Shown one piece after another: positions 36,412 through 46,591 of a stretch of 64,000 nucleotides of DNA. The notes beneath the pieces are model-generated. The model made no database searches, was not told where the DNA came from, and saw only the letters and a program-made list of their open reading frames with translations. The stretch is taken from assembly GCF_013155375.1 (NCBI RefSeq), contig NZ_JABJQY010000002.1:2108001-2172000 (forward strand), given 5' to 3'. A program made the position numbers and the translations under genes. How positions within the stretch are numbered: position 1 is the first letter of the stretch; every line of letters begins with the position of its first letter. Origin of the DNA: Nocardioides sp. zg-1308. GTDB lineage: Bacteria; Actinomycetota; Actinomycetes; Propionibacteriales; Nocardioidaceae.

Positions 36412-37461
36412 ATGTCCTTCGTGTCGAACGTCAAGCAACGCATCGAGGACGTGCGCGAGCACCGTCCCCTCGTCGACCACGCCGTGCGGATGGTGGAGCA
36501 CTACGGCTCCGTCAACGGCAGCGCGCTGTCCGCCGCGGTGACCTACTTCGCCTTCCTGTCCTTCTTCCCGATCCTCGCGCTGTCCTTCGCCGTCTTCGGC
36601 CAGGTCGCGAAGGTGTGGTCGGGCGCCGAGGACACCCTCGTCGACGCGGCCAACTCCGTGCTCCCCGGCCTCGTGGGCGGCGAGAGCGGCGTGAGCCTCG
36701 AGACGCTCCAGGAGGCCGCGCCCGGCATCTTCAGCGTCGGGGTGCTGCTCACGCTCTACTCCGGGCTCGGCTGGCTCTCGGGCATGCGCACCGCGCTGAT
36801 CGCCGTCTTCGAGGAGCCGGAGCGCGAGCAGCCGAACTTCGTCGTGGGCAAGGTGCGCGACGTGCTGGCGCTCCTCGCGCTGGGCTCGATCCTCGTCACG
36901 AGCGTCGCCGTGTCGGGCATCGCGACCAAGGTGCTCACCCCGATCGTGGAGTGGCTCGGCCTCGGCGTGGTCGCCGAGGTGTTCTTCTGGGCGCTCGCCC
37001 TCGTCCTCGGCATGGCCGCCAACACCCTGCTCTACTTCGCCTTCTTCCGGCTGCTGGCCCACCCCAACGTGCCGACCCGCTCGCTCTGGTCGGGCGCGCT
37101 GCTCGGGGCCATCGGCTTCGAGGTCCTCAAGCAGCTCTCGACGTTCCTGCTCAAGAGCACGGCGAGCTCGCCGGCCTTCCAGGCCTTCGGCATCGCGCTG
37201 ATCCTCCTGGTGTGGATCAACTACTTCTCCCGCATCGTCGTCTTCGCCGCTGCCTGGGCCTTCACCTCGCCCGCCGCCCGCGCCGAGCGCGAGGCCCGCA
37301 CGTCTGACGCCCGCGCGGTCGAGGGCCCGCAGATGGACCTGACCGCGGCCGCGGCCGTCGTACGCCCCGCCTCCGCCGGTGCCTCCACCACGGGTGCGTT
37401 CGCCGCCGGCGCCGCCTCGATGCTCGGGCTGGTCGCCCTCGTCCGCCGTCGGCGGTCCTAG
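36412..37461 (+). CDS. YihY/BrkB-family membrane protein
   Basis: A 349-residue protein with about six helices of the YihY/virulence factor BrkB family: 'NGSALSAAVTYFAFLSFFPILALSF' in helix 1, 'VLLTLYSGLGWLSGMRTAL', 'ALVLGMAANTLLYFAFFRLL' and 'LVWINYFSRIVVFAAAWAF'. The Ala-rich tail (~290-349) is variable. The role of the family is unresolved (once annotated as ribonuclease BN, later corrected). The hairpin-repeat region starts 31 bases after its stop. Confidence 0.88.
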   Translation: MSFVSNVKQRIEDVREHRPLVDHAVRMVEHYGSVNGSALSAAVTYFAFLSFFPILALSFAVFGQVAKVWSGAEDTLVDAANSVLPGLVGGESGVSLETLQEAAPGIFSVGVLLTLYSGLGWLSGMRTALIAVFEEPEREQPNFVVGKVRDVLALLALGSILVTSVAVSGIATKVLTPIVEWLGLGVVAEVFFWALALVLGMAANTLLYFAFFRLLAHPNVPTRSLWSGALLGAIGFEVLKQLSTFLLKSTASSPAFQAFGIALILLVWINYFSRIVVFAAAWAFTSPAARAEREARTSDARAVEGPQMDLTAAAAVVRPASAGASTTGAFAAGAASMLGLVALVRRRRS

Positions 37462-37492
37462 GGGTCCGTGGGGTCCGCCCCCCGCCGCCTGG

Positions 37493-37544
37493 AGCGGTGA
37501 GTGAGACAACTTCTCGGCGTTCAGAACCTGCGTCACTCACCGCT
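37493..37544. repeat. 52-bp hairpin repeat, copy 1
   Basis: The ends AGCGGTGAGTGA and TCACTCACCGCT are perfect 12-bp inverted repeats, and the interior adds partial pairing (CA/TG, then TTCT/AGAA) around a 7-base centre. It shares one asymmetric core with copies 2-4, so all four point the same way. Confidence 0.95.
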
Positions 37545-37564
37545 GGGCTGTCGACTCCGACCTG

Positions 37565-37616
37565 AGCGGTGGGTGAGACAACTTCTCGGCGTTCAGAACC
37601 TGCGTCACTCACCGCT
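37565..37616. repeat. 52-bp hairpin repeat, copy 2
   Basis: Identical to copy 1 except for one base in the left arm (GGTGGGTGA), which turns an A-T pair into a G-T pair. It starts 72 bases after copy 1, leaving a 20-base spacer (37545-37564). The remaining 68 bases to the nuclease start hold no clear promoter. Confidence 0.95.
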
Positions 37617-37684
37617 CGACGAGGGGGTTCCGCGCGCCACCAGCTGTCCACAGGTGCGCACCTCGGGAGGTCGTCCCCAAGGCG

Positions 37685-38680
37685 GTGTCGGAGCGGCTGG
37701 TCCTCGGCGGGACGGGCTGGCTCCATGGCGGGATGTACGCCGTCCCCGATGAGTTCCGCAACCGCCCCTTCCGACGCTCCGAGGCGCTCGAGTCCGGCAT
37801 CACGCGCGGCGTGTTGGCAGGACCGCAGTTCCGCCGACTGTACGACGCTGTCTACTGCCACCGCGGCCTCGAGCCGTCGTTCGGCGACCGACTTGCAGCT
37901 GCGCGGCTCGCCCTGCCCGACGAGGCGCTGACGACAGGCATCACCCGGATCCAGGAGCTCGGCGTCGACTACGGTCCGCGCACCCCGCTCCACTTCGTCG
38001 TGCAGGGAGACCACCACCTGGCACTGCCCGACGTCTTCCTGCACCGGACGGTCAAGCTGCCTCCGAACGACGACGGCGCGGCCACCGCCGAGGCGGCCTA
38101 CGTGGCCTACTGCGCGGCCGCTCGGTTGATCGACGCGATCAAGGTCGGTTGCGAGATGCGCCGCCTGGGCCTGCTGGACCTCGGCCTGCTCGATCGGATC
38201 ATCGAGGAGGAGCCGTGGCGCCGGGGCGTCGCGGAGACGTCGTACGTGCTGCCCCACCTCGACGACCGGTGCCGGTCGCTGCCCGAGGCGGAGCTGCTGG
38301 CGTACGTCGTCCGCGCCGGTCTGCCCGTTCCACAGGTCAACCGCACGATCGAGCTCGCGCCCGGGATCGAGGTCACGCCGGACCAGTGGTTCGCCACGAG
38401 CGAGGTGGCGATCGAGTACGAGGGCAGGCAGCACCAGGAGGACCGAGGGCAGTACAACGCGGACATCGACCGCTACCGCGCCTACCGACGTCACGGCGTC
38501 GCCTACGAGCTGATCACCCAGGAGCGGCTGCGGACCCCGAGGACCGCCGTGCGCACCGTCCACGCTGCTCTCGTGCAACGCGGGTACGACGGCCCGGCGC
38601 CCGACTTCGGCGGGACGTGGGAGGCCCTCTTCCAGCCGATCAGCCGGCTGGTCCGCCCGCGCATCCCTCGGCAGCGGTGA
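37685..38680 (+). CDS. AbiEi-like N-domain / DUF559-like (Vsr-fold) nuclease protein, bracketed by hairpin repeats
   Basis: A 331-residue protein. The N-terminal ~85 residues ('RPFRRSEALESGITRGVLAG', 'RLYDAVYCHRG') resemble the winged-helix part of AbiEi-type antitoxins. The middle has 'TTGITRIQELGVDYGPRTPLHFVVQGD'. The C-terminal ~110 residues look like a DUF559/Vsr-type PD-(D/E)xK nuclease: Glu203 in 'LPEAEL', Asp233, Glu244 and Glu246 in 'VAIEYEGRQHQE', then 'DIDRYRAYRRHGVAYELI'. It probably binds and cuts DNA; the biological role of this multi-copy actinobacterial family is not established. Two 52-bp hairpins lie on each side, and its TGA stop is inside copy 3. GTG start, uncertain; ATG at 37733 is the alternative. 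Confidence 0.7.
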   Translation: MSERLVLGGTGWLHGGMYAVPDEFRNRPFRRSEALESGITRGVLAGPQFRRLYDAVYCHRGLEPSFGDRLAAARLALPDEALTTGITRIQELGVDYGPRTPLHFVVQGDHHLALPDVFLHRTVKLPPNDDGAATAEAAYVAYCAAARLIDAIKVGCEMRRLGLLDLGLLDRIIEEEPWRRGVAETSYVLPHLDDRCRSLPEAELLAYVVRAGLPVPQVNRTIELAPGIEVTPDQWFATSEVAIEYEGRQHQEDRGQYNADIDRYRAYRRHGVAYELITQERLRTPRTAVRTVHAALVQRGYDGPAPDFGGTWEALFQPISRLVRPRIPRQR

Positions 38681-38724
38681 GTGAGACAGGTTCCAGGTCG
38701 CCAGAAGCTGCGTCACTCACCGCT
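38673..38724. repeat. 52-bp hairpin repeat, copy 3 (supplies the nuclease stop codon)
   Basis: The same 12-bp arms and flanking core (GAGACA and TGCGTC) as copies 1-2, with a different 14-base centre. Its first eight bases are the last codons of the nuclease gene, and its GGTGA contains the stop. Confidence 0.95.
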
Positions 38725-38744
38725 CAGCCGCGACAGAGCGCAGG

Positions 38745-38796
38745 AGCGGTGAGTGAGACAGGTTCTTGCCGCAGAAAAGCTGCGTCACTCACCGCC
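38745..38796. repeat. 52-bp hairpin repeat, copy 4
   Basis: Starts exactly 72 bases after copy 3, leaving a 20-base spacer (38725-38744) as between copies 1 and 2. The outermost base of the right arm is C instead of T. The core matches copy 3 (GAGACAGGTTC) more than copies 1-2. Confidence 0.95.
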
Positions 38797-38823
38797 CACA
38801 GCGTCGCAGCACCACACACGCCA

Positions 38824-38854
38824 CGAGGGCCGGGGGTGACACCCCCGGCCCTCG
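38824..38854. terminator. Terminator of the sdhCAB operon
   Basis: A near-perfect palindrome with a 14-15 bp GC-rich stem (38824-38838 with 38840-38854) lies 15 bases beyond the sdhB stop on the minus strand. It also separates that operon from the hairpin-repeat region. Confidence 0.85.
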
Positions 38855-38868
38855 TCGACGCTGGTGGA

Positions 38869-39608
38869 TCAGTGGCCGTGCTTGATGGCCGTGCGCAGGT
38901 CCTTGTTGAGCTGGGAGATCACGTCGAGCGGGATCTCCTTGGGGCAGGCCGCGGTGCAGGCACCGATGTTGGTGCAGCCGCCGAAGCCCTCGTGGTCGTG
39001 CTGGGCGACCATGTTGACCACGCGCTCGTCGCGCTCGGGCTGGCCCTGGGGCAGCAGGCCGAGGTGGGTGACCTTCGCGCCGAGGAAGAGCGAGGCGGAG
39101 CCGTTGGGGCAGGCCGCCACGCAGGCGCCGCAGCCGATGCAGGTCGCGACGTTGAAGGCGCGGTCGGCATCGTCCTTGGGCACGGGCACCGAGTGGGCCT
39201 CGGGGGCCGAGCCGGTGTTGACCGAGATGTAGCCGCCAGCCTGGATCATGCGGTCGAGGGCGCCGCGGTCGACCACGAGGTCCTTGAGGACGGGGAAGGC
39301 GTCGGCGCGCCACGGCTCGACGGTGATCGTGTCGCCGTCGGTGAAGGACCGCATGTGCAGCTGGCAGGTGGTGGTCACCTCCGGGCCGTGGGCCTCGCCG
39401 TTGATCATCAGCCCGCAGTTGCCGCAGATGCCCTCTCGGCAGTCGGACTCGAAGGCGACCGGCTCCTCGCCCCGGTCGTTGAGCTGCTCGTTGAGCACGT
39501 CGAGCATCTCGAGGAACGACATGTCGGGCGAGACGTCGGCCACCTCGTAGGTGTGGATGGCGCCCTCGGACGCCGCGTCCGGCTGACGCCAGATCTTCAG
39601 GGTCACGT

Positions 39609-39612
<4 letters not shown>
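38869..39612 (-). CDS. sdhB: Succinate dehydrogenase iron-sulfur subunit (complex 1)
   Basis: A 247-residue subunit that passes electrons from SdhA flavin to the membrane quinone site. [2Fe-2S] ligands are Cys58, Cys63, Cys66 and Cys83 ('[10 protein letters not shown]'). The [4Fe-4S] and [3Fe-4S] clusters use Cys158, 161, 164 and 168 ('[11 protein letters not shown]') with Cys213, 219 and 223 ('[11 protein letters not shown]'). It starts with GTG overlapping the sdhA stop by four bases, so the two are coupled. A terminator follows. Confidence 0.97.
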
Positions 39613-41648
<2,036 letters not shown>

Positions 41649-41661
41649 GTGCGATGACCCC

Positions 41662-42390
41662 TTACTTGGTGATGATGCCGGCGAGGACGGCGAGCGGGAC
41701 GAGGGAGTAGCCGCCCGAGATGACGAGTGCGGTGACGAAGCCGACCTGCTTGGCCCGGCGGCGCTTGGCGGCGGTGCCGGTCCAGCCGAGGGTCTGGGCG
41801 GCGCTCCAGATGCCGTGGTGCAGGTGGGCGCCCAGCGCCAGCATCGCGACGAGGTAGATCACGGTCATCCACCACACGTCGAAGGTGTCGACCATGAGGT
41901 TGTAGGGGTCGTTGGTCGCCCCGCCCTGCGGGTTGACCTTGCCGATCGTGAAGTTCAGCAGGTGCCAGACCAGGAACACCAGGATGGTGACGCCGCCCCA
42001 GCGCATCATCAGGCTCGCGCGGGTGACGCCGGAGTTCTTCTTCACGGCGTACTTCGTGGTGCGGGCCCGGGCGGCGCGGCGCCAGAGCAGCACGCCGGTG
42101 ACGACGTGCACGACGAGCGAGATGATGAGGCCGAGCCGGAGGATCCACAGCGCGCCCTCGTGCGGCAGCAACGGCTCGCCGAGCTCGCGCAGGTGGTGGG
42201 CGTACTCGTTGAACGTGTCGTGACCGCCGAAGGCCTTCAGGTTGCCGTACATGTGCGCGAGCACGAAGCCCACGAACAGGAAGCCGCTGACGGCCATGGC
42301 GAGCTTCAGCGCGACGGTGGTGCGCGATGCCCGCGCGCCCTTCACCAGGGTGGGACCGGACGGGCGGGAGGCGTTGATTTGGGTTGCCAC
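41662..42390 (-). CDS. sdhC: Succinate dehydrogenase cytochrome b subunit (complex 1)
   Basis: A 242-residue membrane anchor with five hydrophobic helices of the cytochrome b558 type. Likely haem-binding His residues lie in '[14 protein letters not shown]', '[14 protein letters not shown]', '[11 protein letters not shown]' and '[12 protein letters not shown]'. It binds quinone and anchors SdhAB. GTG start; TATACG (42399-42404, minus strand) ends eight bases before it, a possible -10 of a leaderless message. It is divergent from the second SDH complex; the 146-base gap (42391-42536) holds both promoters. Confidence 0.93.
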   Translation of the reverse strand: MATQINASRPSGPTLVKGARASRTTVALKLAMAVSGFLFVGFVLAHMYGNLKAFGGHDTFNEYAHHLRELGEPLLPHEGALWILRLGLIISLVVHVVTGVLLWRRAARARTTKYAVKKNSGVTRASLMMRWGGVTILVFLVWHLLNFTIGKVNPQGGATNDPYNLMVDTFDVWWMTVIYLVAMLALGAHLHHGIWSAAQTLGWTGTAAKRRRAKQVGFVTALVISGGYSLVPLAVLAGIITK

Positions 42391-42536
42391 CTCTTCACCG
42401 TATATCTCGGATCACGCGGAGGCCGCGCCGAGGCAGTGTGAGGTTCGTCCGGGCGCGCCCACTTCCGCTGGAGTGTGACTCACGCCATAGTCGGAGCCAT
42501 CGCCCGGACCCCACGCCCGGACCGTCTGGAGGACGC

Positions 42537-43358
42537 ATGGCAACGACCGACCACGGCGTGACGAGTCCGACCCGCGCGCACGTGGAGGCGCGGACCCTGC
42601 GCCAGGACCGGTGGTGGCTCCAGCCGCTCGCGACGTTCGTGGTCTTCTCGGCCTTCGTCGTCTACGCCAGCGTCCGCGCGTTCATGGGACGCGACTACTA
42701 CGCCTCGCCCTACCTGTCGCCGTTCTACTCGCCGTGCCTCGGCGACTGCGTCGAGGGGGCGTCCGACTTCGGGCAGCCGTTCGCCTGGTGGCCGCTGTCG
42801 GCGGCGCTGATCATCCTCGTCTTCCCGCTCGGCTTCCGGATGACCTGCTACTACTACCGCAAGGCCTACTACCGCGCGTTCTGGATGAGCCCGCCCGCGT
42901 GCGGCGTCGCGGAGCCGCACGCGTCGTACTCCGGCGAGACCCGCTTCCCGCTGGTCCTGCAGAACGTCCACCGCTGGTTCTGGTATGCCGCCGTGGTCGT
43001 CGGCCTGGTCCTCACCTTCGACGCGGTCCTGGCCTTCCGCCCGATGCCGGCGCAGTACGCCGTGGGCGACGGCGAGACCAGCGGGGTCCACATGGGGCTC
43101 GGCACGCTGCTGATGATCGTCAACGTGGCGCTCATCTGGCTCTACACGCTCTCGTGCCACTCGTGCCGCCACATCGTCGGCGGCCGGCTGCGCCACTTCT
43201 CCAGGCACCCCGTCCGCTACCGGCTGTGGACCTGGGTCTCGCGGCTCAACGAGAGCCACGGCCGGTGGGCGTGGTACTCGCTGTTCTCCGTCGCCCTCGT
43301 CGACCTCTACATCTTCCTGCTCGCCACCGGCACGATCCAGGACATCAGGTTCTTCTGA
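42537..43358 (+). CDS. Succinate dehydrogenase/fumarate reductase membrane anchor (complex 2)
   Basis: A 273-residue protein with five hydrophobic helices, of the same length and order as the anchor of the mycobacterial Sdh1 complex (Rv0249c type; family knowledge, not checked by alignment). It has 'RWWLQPLATFVVFSAFVVYASVRAF', a Cys pair in 'YSPCLGDCVEG', 'GFRMTCYYYRKAYYRAFW' and 'LYTLSCHSCRHIVGGRLRHFS'. It should bind quinone and hold the two catalytic subunits encoded next. The ATG has GGAGGA just upstream; CATAGT (42486-42491) may be its -10. Confidence 0.85.
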   Translation: MATTDHGVTSPTRAHVEARTLRQDRWWLQPLATFVVFSAFVVYASVRAFMGRDYYASPYLSPFYSPCLGDCVEGASDFGQPFAWWPLSAALIILVFPLGFRMTCYYYRKAYYRAFWMSPPACGVAEPHASYSGETRFPLVLQNVHRWFWYAAVVVGLVLTFDAVLAFRPMPAQYAVGDGETSGVHMGLGTLLMIVNVALIWLYTLSCHSCRHIVGGRLRHFSRHPVRYRLWTWVSRLNESHGRWAWYSLFSVALVDLYIFLLATGTIQDIRFF

Positions 43359-43359
43359 G

Positions 43360-45240
43360 ATGACCCGACACGAGATGACCGGCAACGAGATGTCGCCCGA
43401 GGCCCGCGGCGGCATGGAGCGCCACGCGTACGACGTCGTGGTGATCGGTGCCGGCGGCGCCGGGCTGCGGGCTGCGATCGCCGCGCAGGAGGCCGGCGCC
43501 CGGACGGCGGTGGTCTGCAAGTCGCTGCTCGGCAAGGCCCACACCGTGATGGCCGAGGGCGGCGCGGCCGCGGCGCTCGGCAACCGGTGGCCCGAGGACA
43601 GCTGGAAGGTCCACTTCCGCGACACGATGCGCGGCGGCAAGATGCTCAACAACTGGCGGATGGCCCAGCTCCACGCCCAGGAGGCGCCGGAGCGGGTGCT
43701 CGAGCTCGAGGACTGGGGCGCGCTGTTCGACCGCACCGAGGACGGGCTGATCTCCCAGCGCGACTTCGGCGGCCACCGCTACGCCCGGCTGGCCCACGTC
43801 GGTGACCGCACCGGGCTCGAGCTGATCCGCACCCTCCAGCAGCGCACCGTGCAGCTCGGCATCGACGTCTTCATGGAGTGCACGGTCACCGACGTCCTCA
43901 AGGAGGCCGGCGACCGGGAGGGCCGCGTGGCGGGCGCCTTCGCCTACTGGCGCGAGACCGGCCGCTTCATCACCTTCGAGGCGCCCAGCGTGATCCTGGC
44001 GACCGGCGGCATCGGCAAGTCCTACAAGGTGACGTCCAACTCCTGGGAGTACACCGGCGACGGCCACGCCCTCGCGCTGCGGGCAGGGGCGAGCCTGATC
44101 AACATGGAGTTCGTGCAGTTCCACCCGACCGGCATGGTGTGGCCGCCGTCGGTGAAGGGCCTGCTCGTCACCGAGTCGGTGCGCGGCGACGGCGGCATCC
44201 TGCGCAACTCCGAGGGCGAGCGCTTCATGTTCGACTACATCCCCGACTACTTCCGGGCGGAGACCGCCGACACCGAGGAGGAGGCGGACCGGTGGTACGA
44301 CGACAAGAAGAACAACCGTCGGCCGCCGGAGCTCCTGCCCCGTGACGAGGTGGCGCGGGCCATCAACTCCGAGATCAAGGCCGGGCGCGGCTCACCGCAC
44401 GGCGGCATCTTCCTCGACATCGCCAGCCGCCGCGACGCCGACTACATCCGCAAGCGGCTGCCCTCGATGTACCACCAGTTCAAGGAGCTGGCCGACGTCG
44501 ACATCACCGCCGAGCCGATGGAGATCGGCCCGACCTGCCACTACGTCATGGGCGGCGTCGAGGTCGACCCCGACACCCAGGAGTCGGCCGTGACCGGGCT
44601 GTACGCCGCGGGCGAGGTGTCCGGCGGGATGCACGGCTCCAACCGGCTGGGCGGCAACTCCCTCTCCGACCTGCTCGTCTTCGGCAAGCGGGCCGGCGAG
44701 GCCGCAGCGGCGTACGCCGTCACCTCCGGGCAGCAGGGCGCGCGTCCGGTGATCGACGAGGTGGACGTCAAGGAGGCGCAGGCGAGCGCGCTGGCGCCGT
44801 TCGACGTCGCAGCCGACGCGTCGGGGGGCTCCGAGAACCCCTACACGATCCAGCAGGACCTCCAGCAGTCGATGAACGACCTCGTCGGGATCATCCGCAC
44901 CGCACCGGAGCTCGAGCGCTCGCTCGAGGCGCTGGAGCAGCTCAAGGAGCGGGCGACCCGGATGGTGGTCGAGGGCCACCGCCAGTACAACCCCGGGTGG
45001 CACCTCGCGCTCGACCTGCGCAGCATGCTCCTCGTCAGCGAGTGCATCGCCCGGGCCGCGCTGGCCCGCCAGGAGTCGCGGGGCGGGCACACCCGCGACG
45101 ACTTCCCGGGGCCCGACCCCGGGTGGGGCGCCAAGAACCTGGTGCTCACGCTCGACGCGTCCGGCGACGGCGTGGACATCACGGAGCAGGCGCTGCCGGT
45201 GATGCCCGCCGACCTCGAGCAGCTCTTCCAGGACACGTGA
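43360..45240 (+). CDS. Succinate dehydrogenase/fumarate reductase flavoprotein (complex 2)
   Basis: A 626-residue flavoprotein that starts one base after the anchor stop. The FAD loop is 'VVVIGAGGAGLRAAIAAQEAG', the covalent-FAD His is His61 ('KAHTVMAEGGAAA'), and the active site shows 'FVQFHPTGMVWP', 'GPTCHYVMGGVEVD' and 'GSNRLGGNSLSDLLVFG'. It is clearly different from the flavoprotein of the neighbouring sdhCAB set and resembles the mycobacterial Sdh1 (Rv0248c) group. Direction in vivo (succinate oxidation or fumarate reduction) cannot be read from sequence. Confidence 0.94.
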   Translation: MTRHEMTGNEMSPEARGGMERHAYDVVVIGAGGAGLRAAIAAQEAGARTAVVCKSLLGKAHTVMAEGGAAAALGNRWPEDSWKVHFRDTMRGGKMLNNWRMAQLHAQEAPERVLELEDWGALFDRTEDGLISQRDFGGHRYARLAHVGDRTGLELIRTLQQRTVQLGIDVFMECTVTDVLKEAGDREGRVAGAFAYWRETGRFITFEAPSVILATGGIGKSYKVTSNSWEYTGDGHALALRAGASLINMEFVQFHPTGMVWPPSVKGLLVTESVRGDGGILRNSEGERFMFDYIPDYFRAETADTEEEADRWYDDKKNNRRPPELLPRDEVARAINSEIKAGRGSPHGGIFLDIASRRDADYIRKRLPSMYHQFKELADVDITAEPMEIGPTCHYVMGGVEVDPDTQESAVTGLYAAGEVSGGMHGSNRLGGNSLSDLLVFGKRAGEAAAAYAVTSGQQGARPVIDEVDVKEAQASALAPFDVAADASGGSENPYTIQQDLQQSMNDLVGIIRTAPELERSLEALEQLKERATRMVVEGHRQYNPGWHLALDLRSMLLVSECIARAALARQESRGGHTRDDFPGPDPGWGAKNLVLTLDASGDGVDITEQALPVMPADLEQLFQDT

Positions 45241-45250
45241 GGGGACGGAC

Positions 45251-46027
45251 ATGGCCTACGACCTCAAGATGCGCGTGTGGCGCGGCGACGCGGAGGGCGG
45301 CGAGCTCACCGACTACACCGTCGAGGTGTCCGACGGCGAGGTGGTGCTGGACGCGCTGCACCGCCTGCAGGCCACCCAGACCGGCGACCTGGCGATCCGC
45401 TGGAACTGCAAGGCCGGCAAGTGCGGCTCGTGCAGCGCCGAGGTCAACGGCCGCCCACGGCTGCTGTGCATGACGCGCCTCTCGGACTTCGACCAGGCCG
45501 AGACGATCACGGTCACGCCGATGCGCACGTTCCCCGTCATCCGCGACCTGGTCACGGACGTGTCGTTCAACTACGAGAAGGCCAAGCAGCTGCCGTACGC
45601 CGAGCTCGGCCCGCGCGACGCCGACGGCAAGCGCCGGATGATGCAGGTCGACGTCGAGCGGGGCCAGGAGTTCCGCAAGTGCATCGAGTGCTACCTGTGC
45701 CAAGACGTGTGCCACGTGGTGCGCGACCACGAGGACAACAAGCAGCACTTCGCCGGGCCGCGCTTCTTCATCCGCTACGCCGAGCTCGACATGCACCCCC
45801 TCGACACCCACGACCGTCGCAGGCTCGCGCAGGACGCGGCCGGGCTGGGGATGTGCAACATCACCAAGTGCTGCACCGAGGTGTGCCCCGAGGGGATCCA
45901 CATCACCGACAACGGGATCATCCCGATGAAGGAGCGCGTGGTCGACCGGAAGTACGACCCGCTGGTGTGGCTCGGCAACAAGATCGGCCTGCGCAACCGC
46001 GACGACGACGGCCGCACCGAGGTCTAG
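45251..46027 (+). CDS. Succinate dehydrogenase/fumarate reductase iron-sulfur subunit (complex 2)
   Basis: A 258-residue subunit with [2Fe-2S] ligands Cys53, 58, 61 and 73 ('WNCKAGKCGSCSAEV'), and Cys144, 147, 150 and 154 ('KCIECYLCQDVC') with Cys202, 207/208 and 212 ('CNITKCCTEVC') for the other two clusters. Third gene of the anchor-flavoprotein-FeS operon. It ends 15 bases from the convergent Hsp20 gene, with no clear hairpin between. Confidence 0.94.
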   Translation: MAYDLKMRVWRGDAEGGELTDYTVEVSDGEVVLDALHRLQATQTGDLAIRWNCKAGKCGSCSAEVNGRPRLLCMTRLSDFDQAETITVTPMRTFPVIRDLVTDVSFNYEKAKQLPYAELGPRDADGKRRMMQVDVERGQEFRKCIECYLCQDVCHVVRDHEDNKQHFAGPRFFIRYAELDMHPLDTHDRRRLAQDAAGLGMCNITKCCTEVCPEGIHITDNGIIPMKERVVDRKYDPLVWLGNKIGLRNRDDDGRTEV

Positions 46028-46042
46028 CCGGTCAGCAGCGGC

Positions 46043-46546
46043 TCAGGAGGGCTGGACCCGGCGGGACTTCCTCGCGCCGCCGCGGTGGGCGATCTCGATC
46101 CGGCTGCCGTCGCGGTCCGTGGCGGCGCCCTGCACGACGATGGTGACCAGGCCGTCCTCGAACGTCGCCTCGATCTGCTCCGGGGTCACGTCGTCCGGCA
46201 ACGTGATCGCGCGCCGGAACTCGCCGTGGTAGCGCTCGCGGACCAGGAACGTCGCGTCCTCGGCGTGCTCGGCCTCTCCCGCCTGGCGCGCGCCGGAGAC
46301 GGTCAGCACGCCGTGGTTGAACCGCAGGTCGACGTCGGCGGGGTCCACGCCCGCGAGCTCGATGCGGATCACCAGGTCGTCGCCCGTGGCGAGGATGTCG
46401 GTGCTGGGCACCCAGGCCGAGGCGTGGGTGCGCTCGGGGTTGTCGCCGGAGGACTCCAGCGCCCCGTGCACGCCCAGCGAGCGCAGCCGGGAGAGCTCGC
46501 TGACGAAGTCGGTCACGCCCTCGAACGGGTTGCGGCGGTCGGGCAT
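46043..46546 (-). CDS. Small heat-shock protein, Hsp20/alpha-crystallin family
   Basis: A 167-residue ATP-independent holdase chaperone. The alpha-crystallin domain (~44-140) has 'STDILATGDDLVIRIELAGVDPADVDLRF', 'VLTVSGARQ', 'ERYHGEFRRAITLPDDV' and 'ATFEDGLVTIVV'. A GGAG ribosome-binding site precedes the ATG. It lies 45 bases downstream of the binding-protein gene on the same strand, so it may be the last gene of the BCCT operon, linking it to osmotic or heat stress. Confidence 0.92.
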   Translation of the reverse strand: MPDRRNPFEGVTDFVSELSRLRSLGVHGALESSGDNPERTHASAWVPSTDILATGDDLVIRIELAGVDPADVDLRFNHGVLTVSGARQAGEAEHAEDATFLVRERYHGEFRRAITLPDDVTPEQIEATFEDGLVTIVVQGAATDRDGSRIEIAHRGGARKSRRVQPS

Positions 46547-46591
46547 CGGTGGCTCCTGGGTGTGGTGGCGGGGGATCGTGGGGGACGGGTG

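Noticed and set aside
37493..38796. The four 52-bp repeats as a CRISPR array
   Set aside because: There are only two copies on each side of a gene, the repeats are long palindromes with variable centres, spacers are 20 bp, and no cas gene is present.
37461..38869. The repeat-bracketed region as a classical insertion sequence
   Set aside because: No transposase motif (DDE, HUH or serine/tyrosine recombinase) is in the protein, the repeats are direct-oriented hairpins rather than terminal inverted repeats, and no target duplication is visible.
42391..42536. A CRP/GlxR-type operator (TGTGACTC near 42474) between the two SDH operons
   Set aside because: Only one half-site resembles the consensus; the other half (CCATA) does not match.
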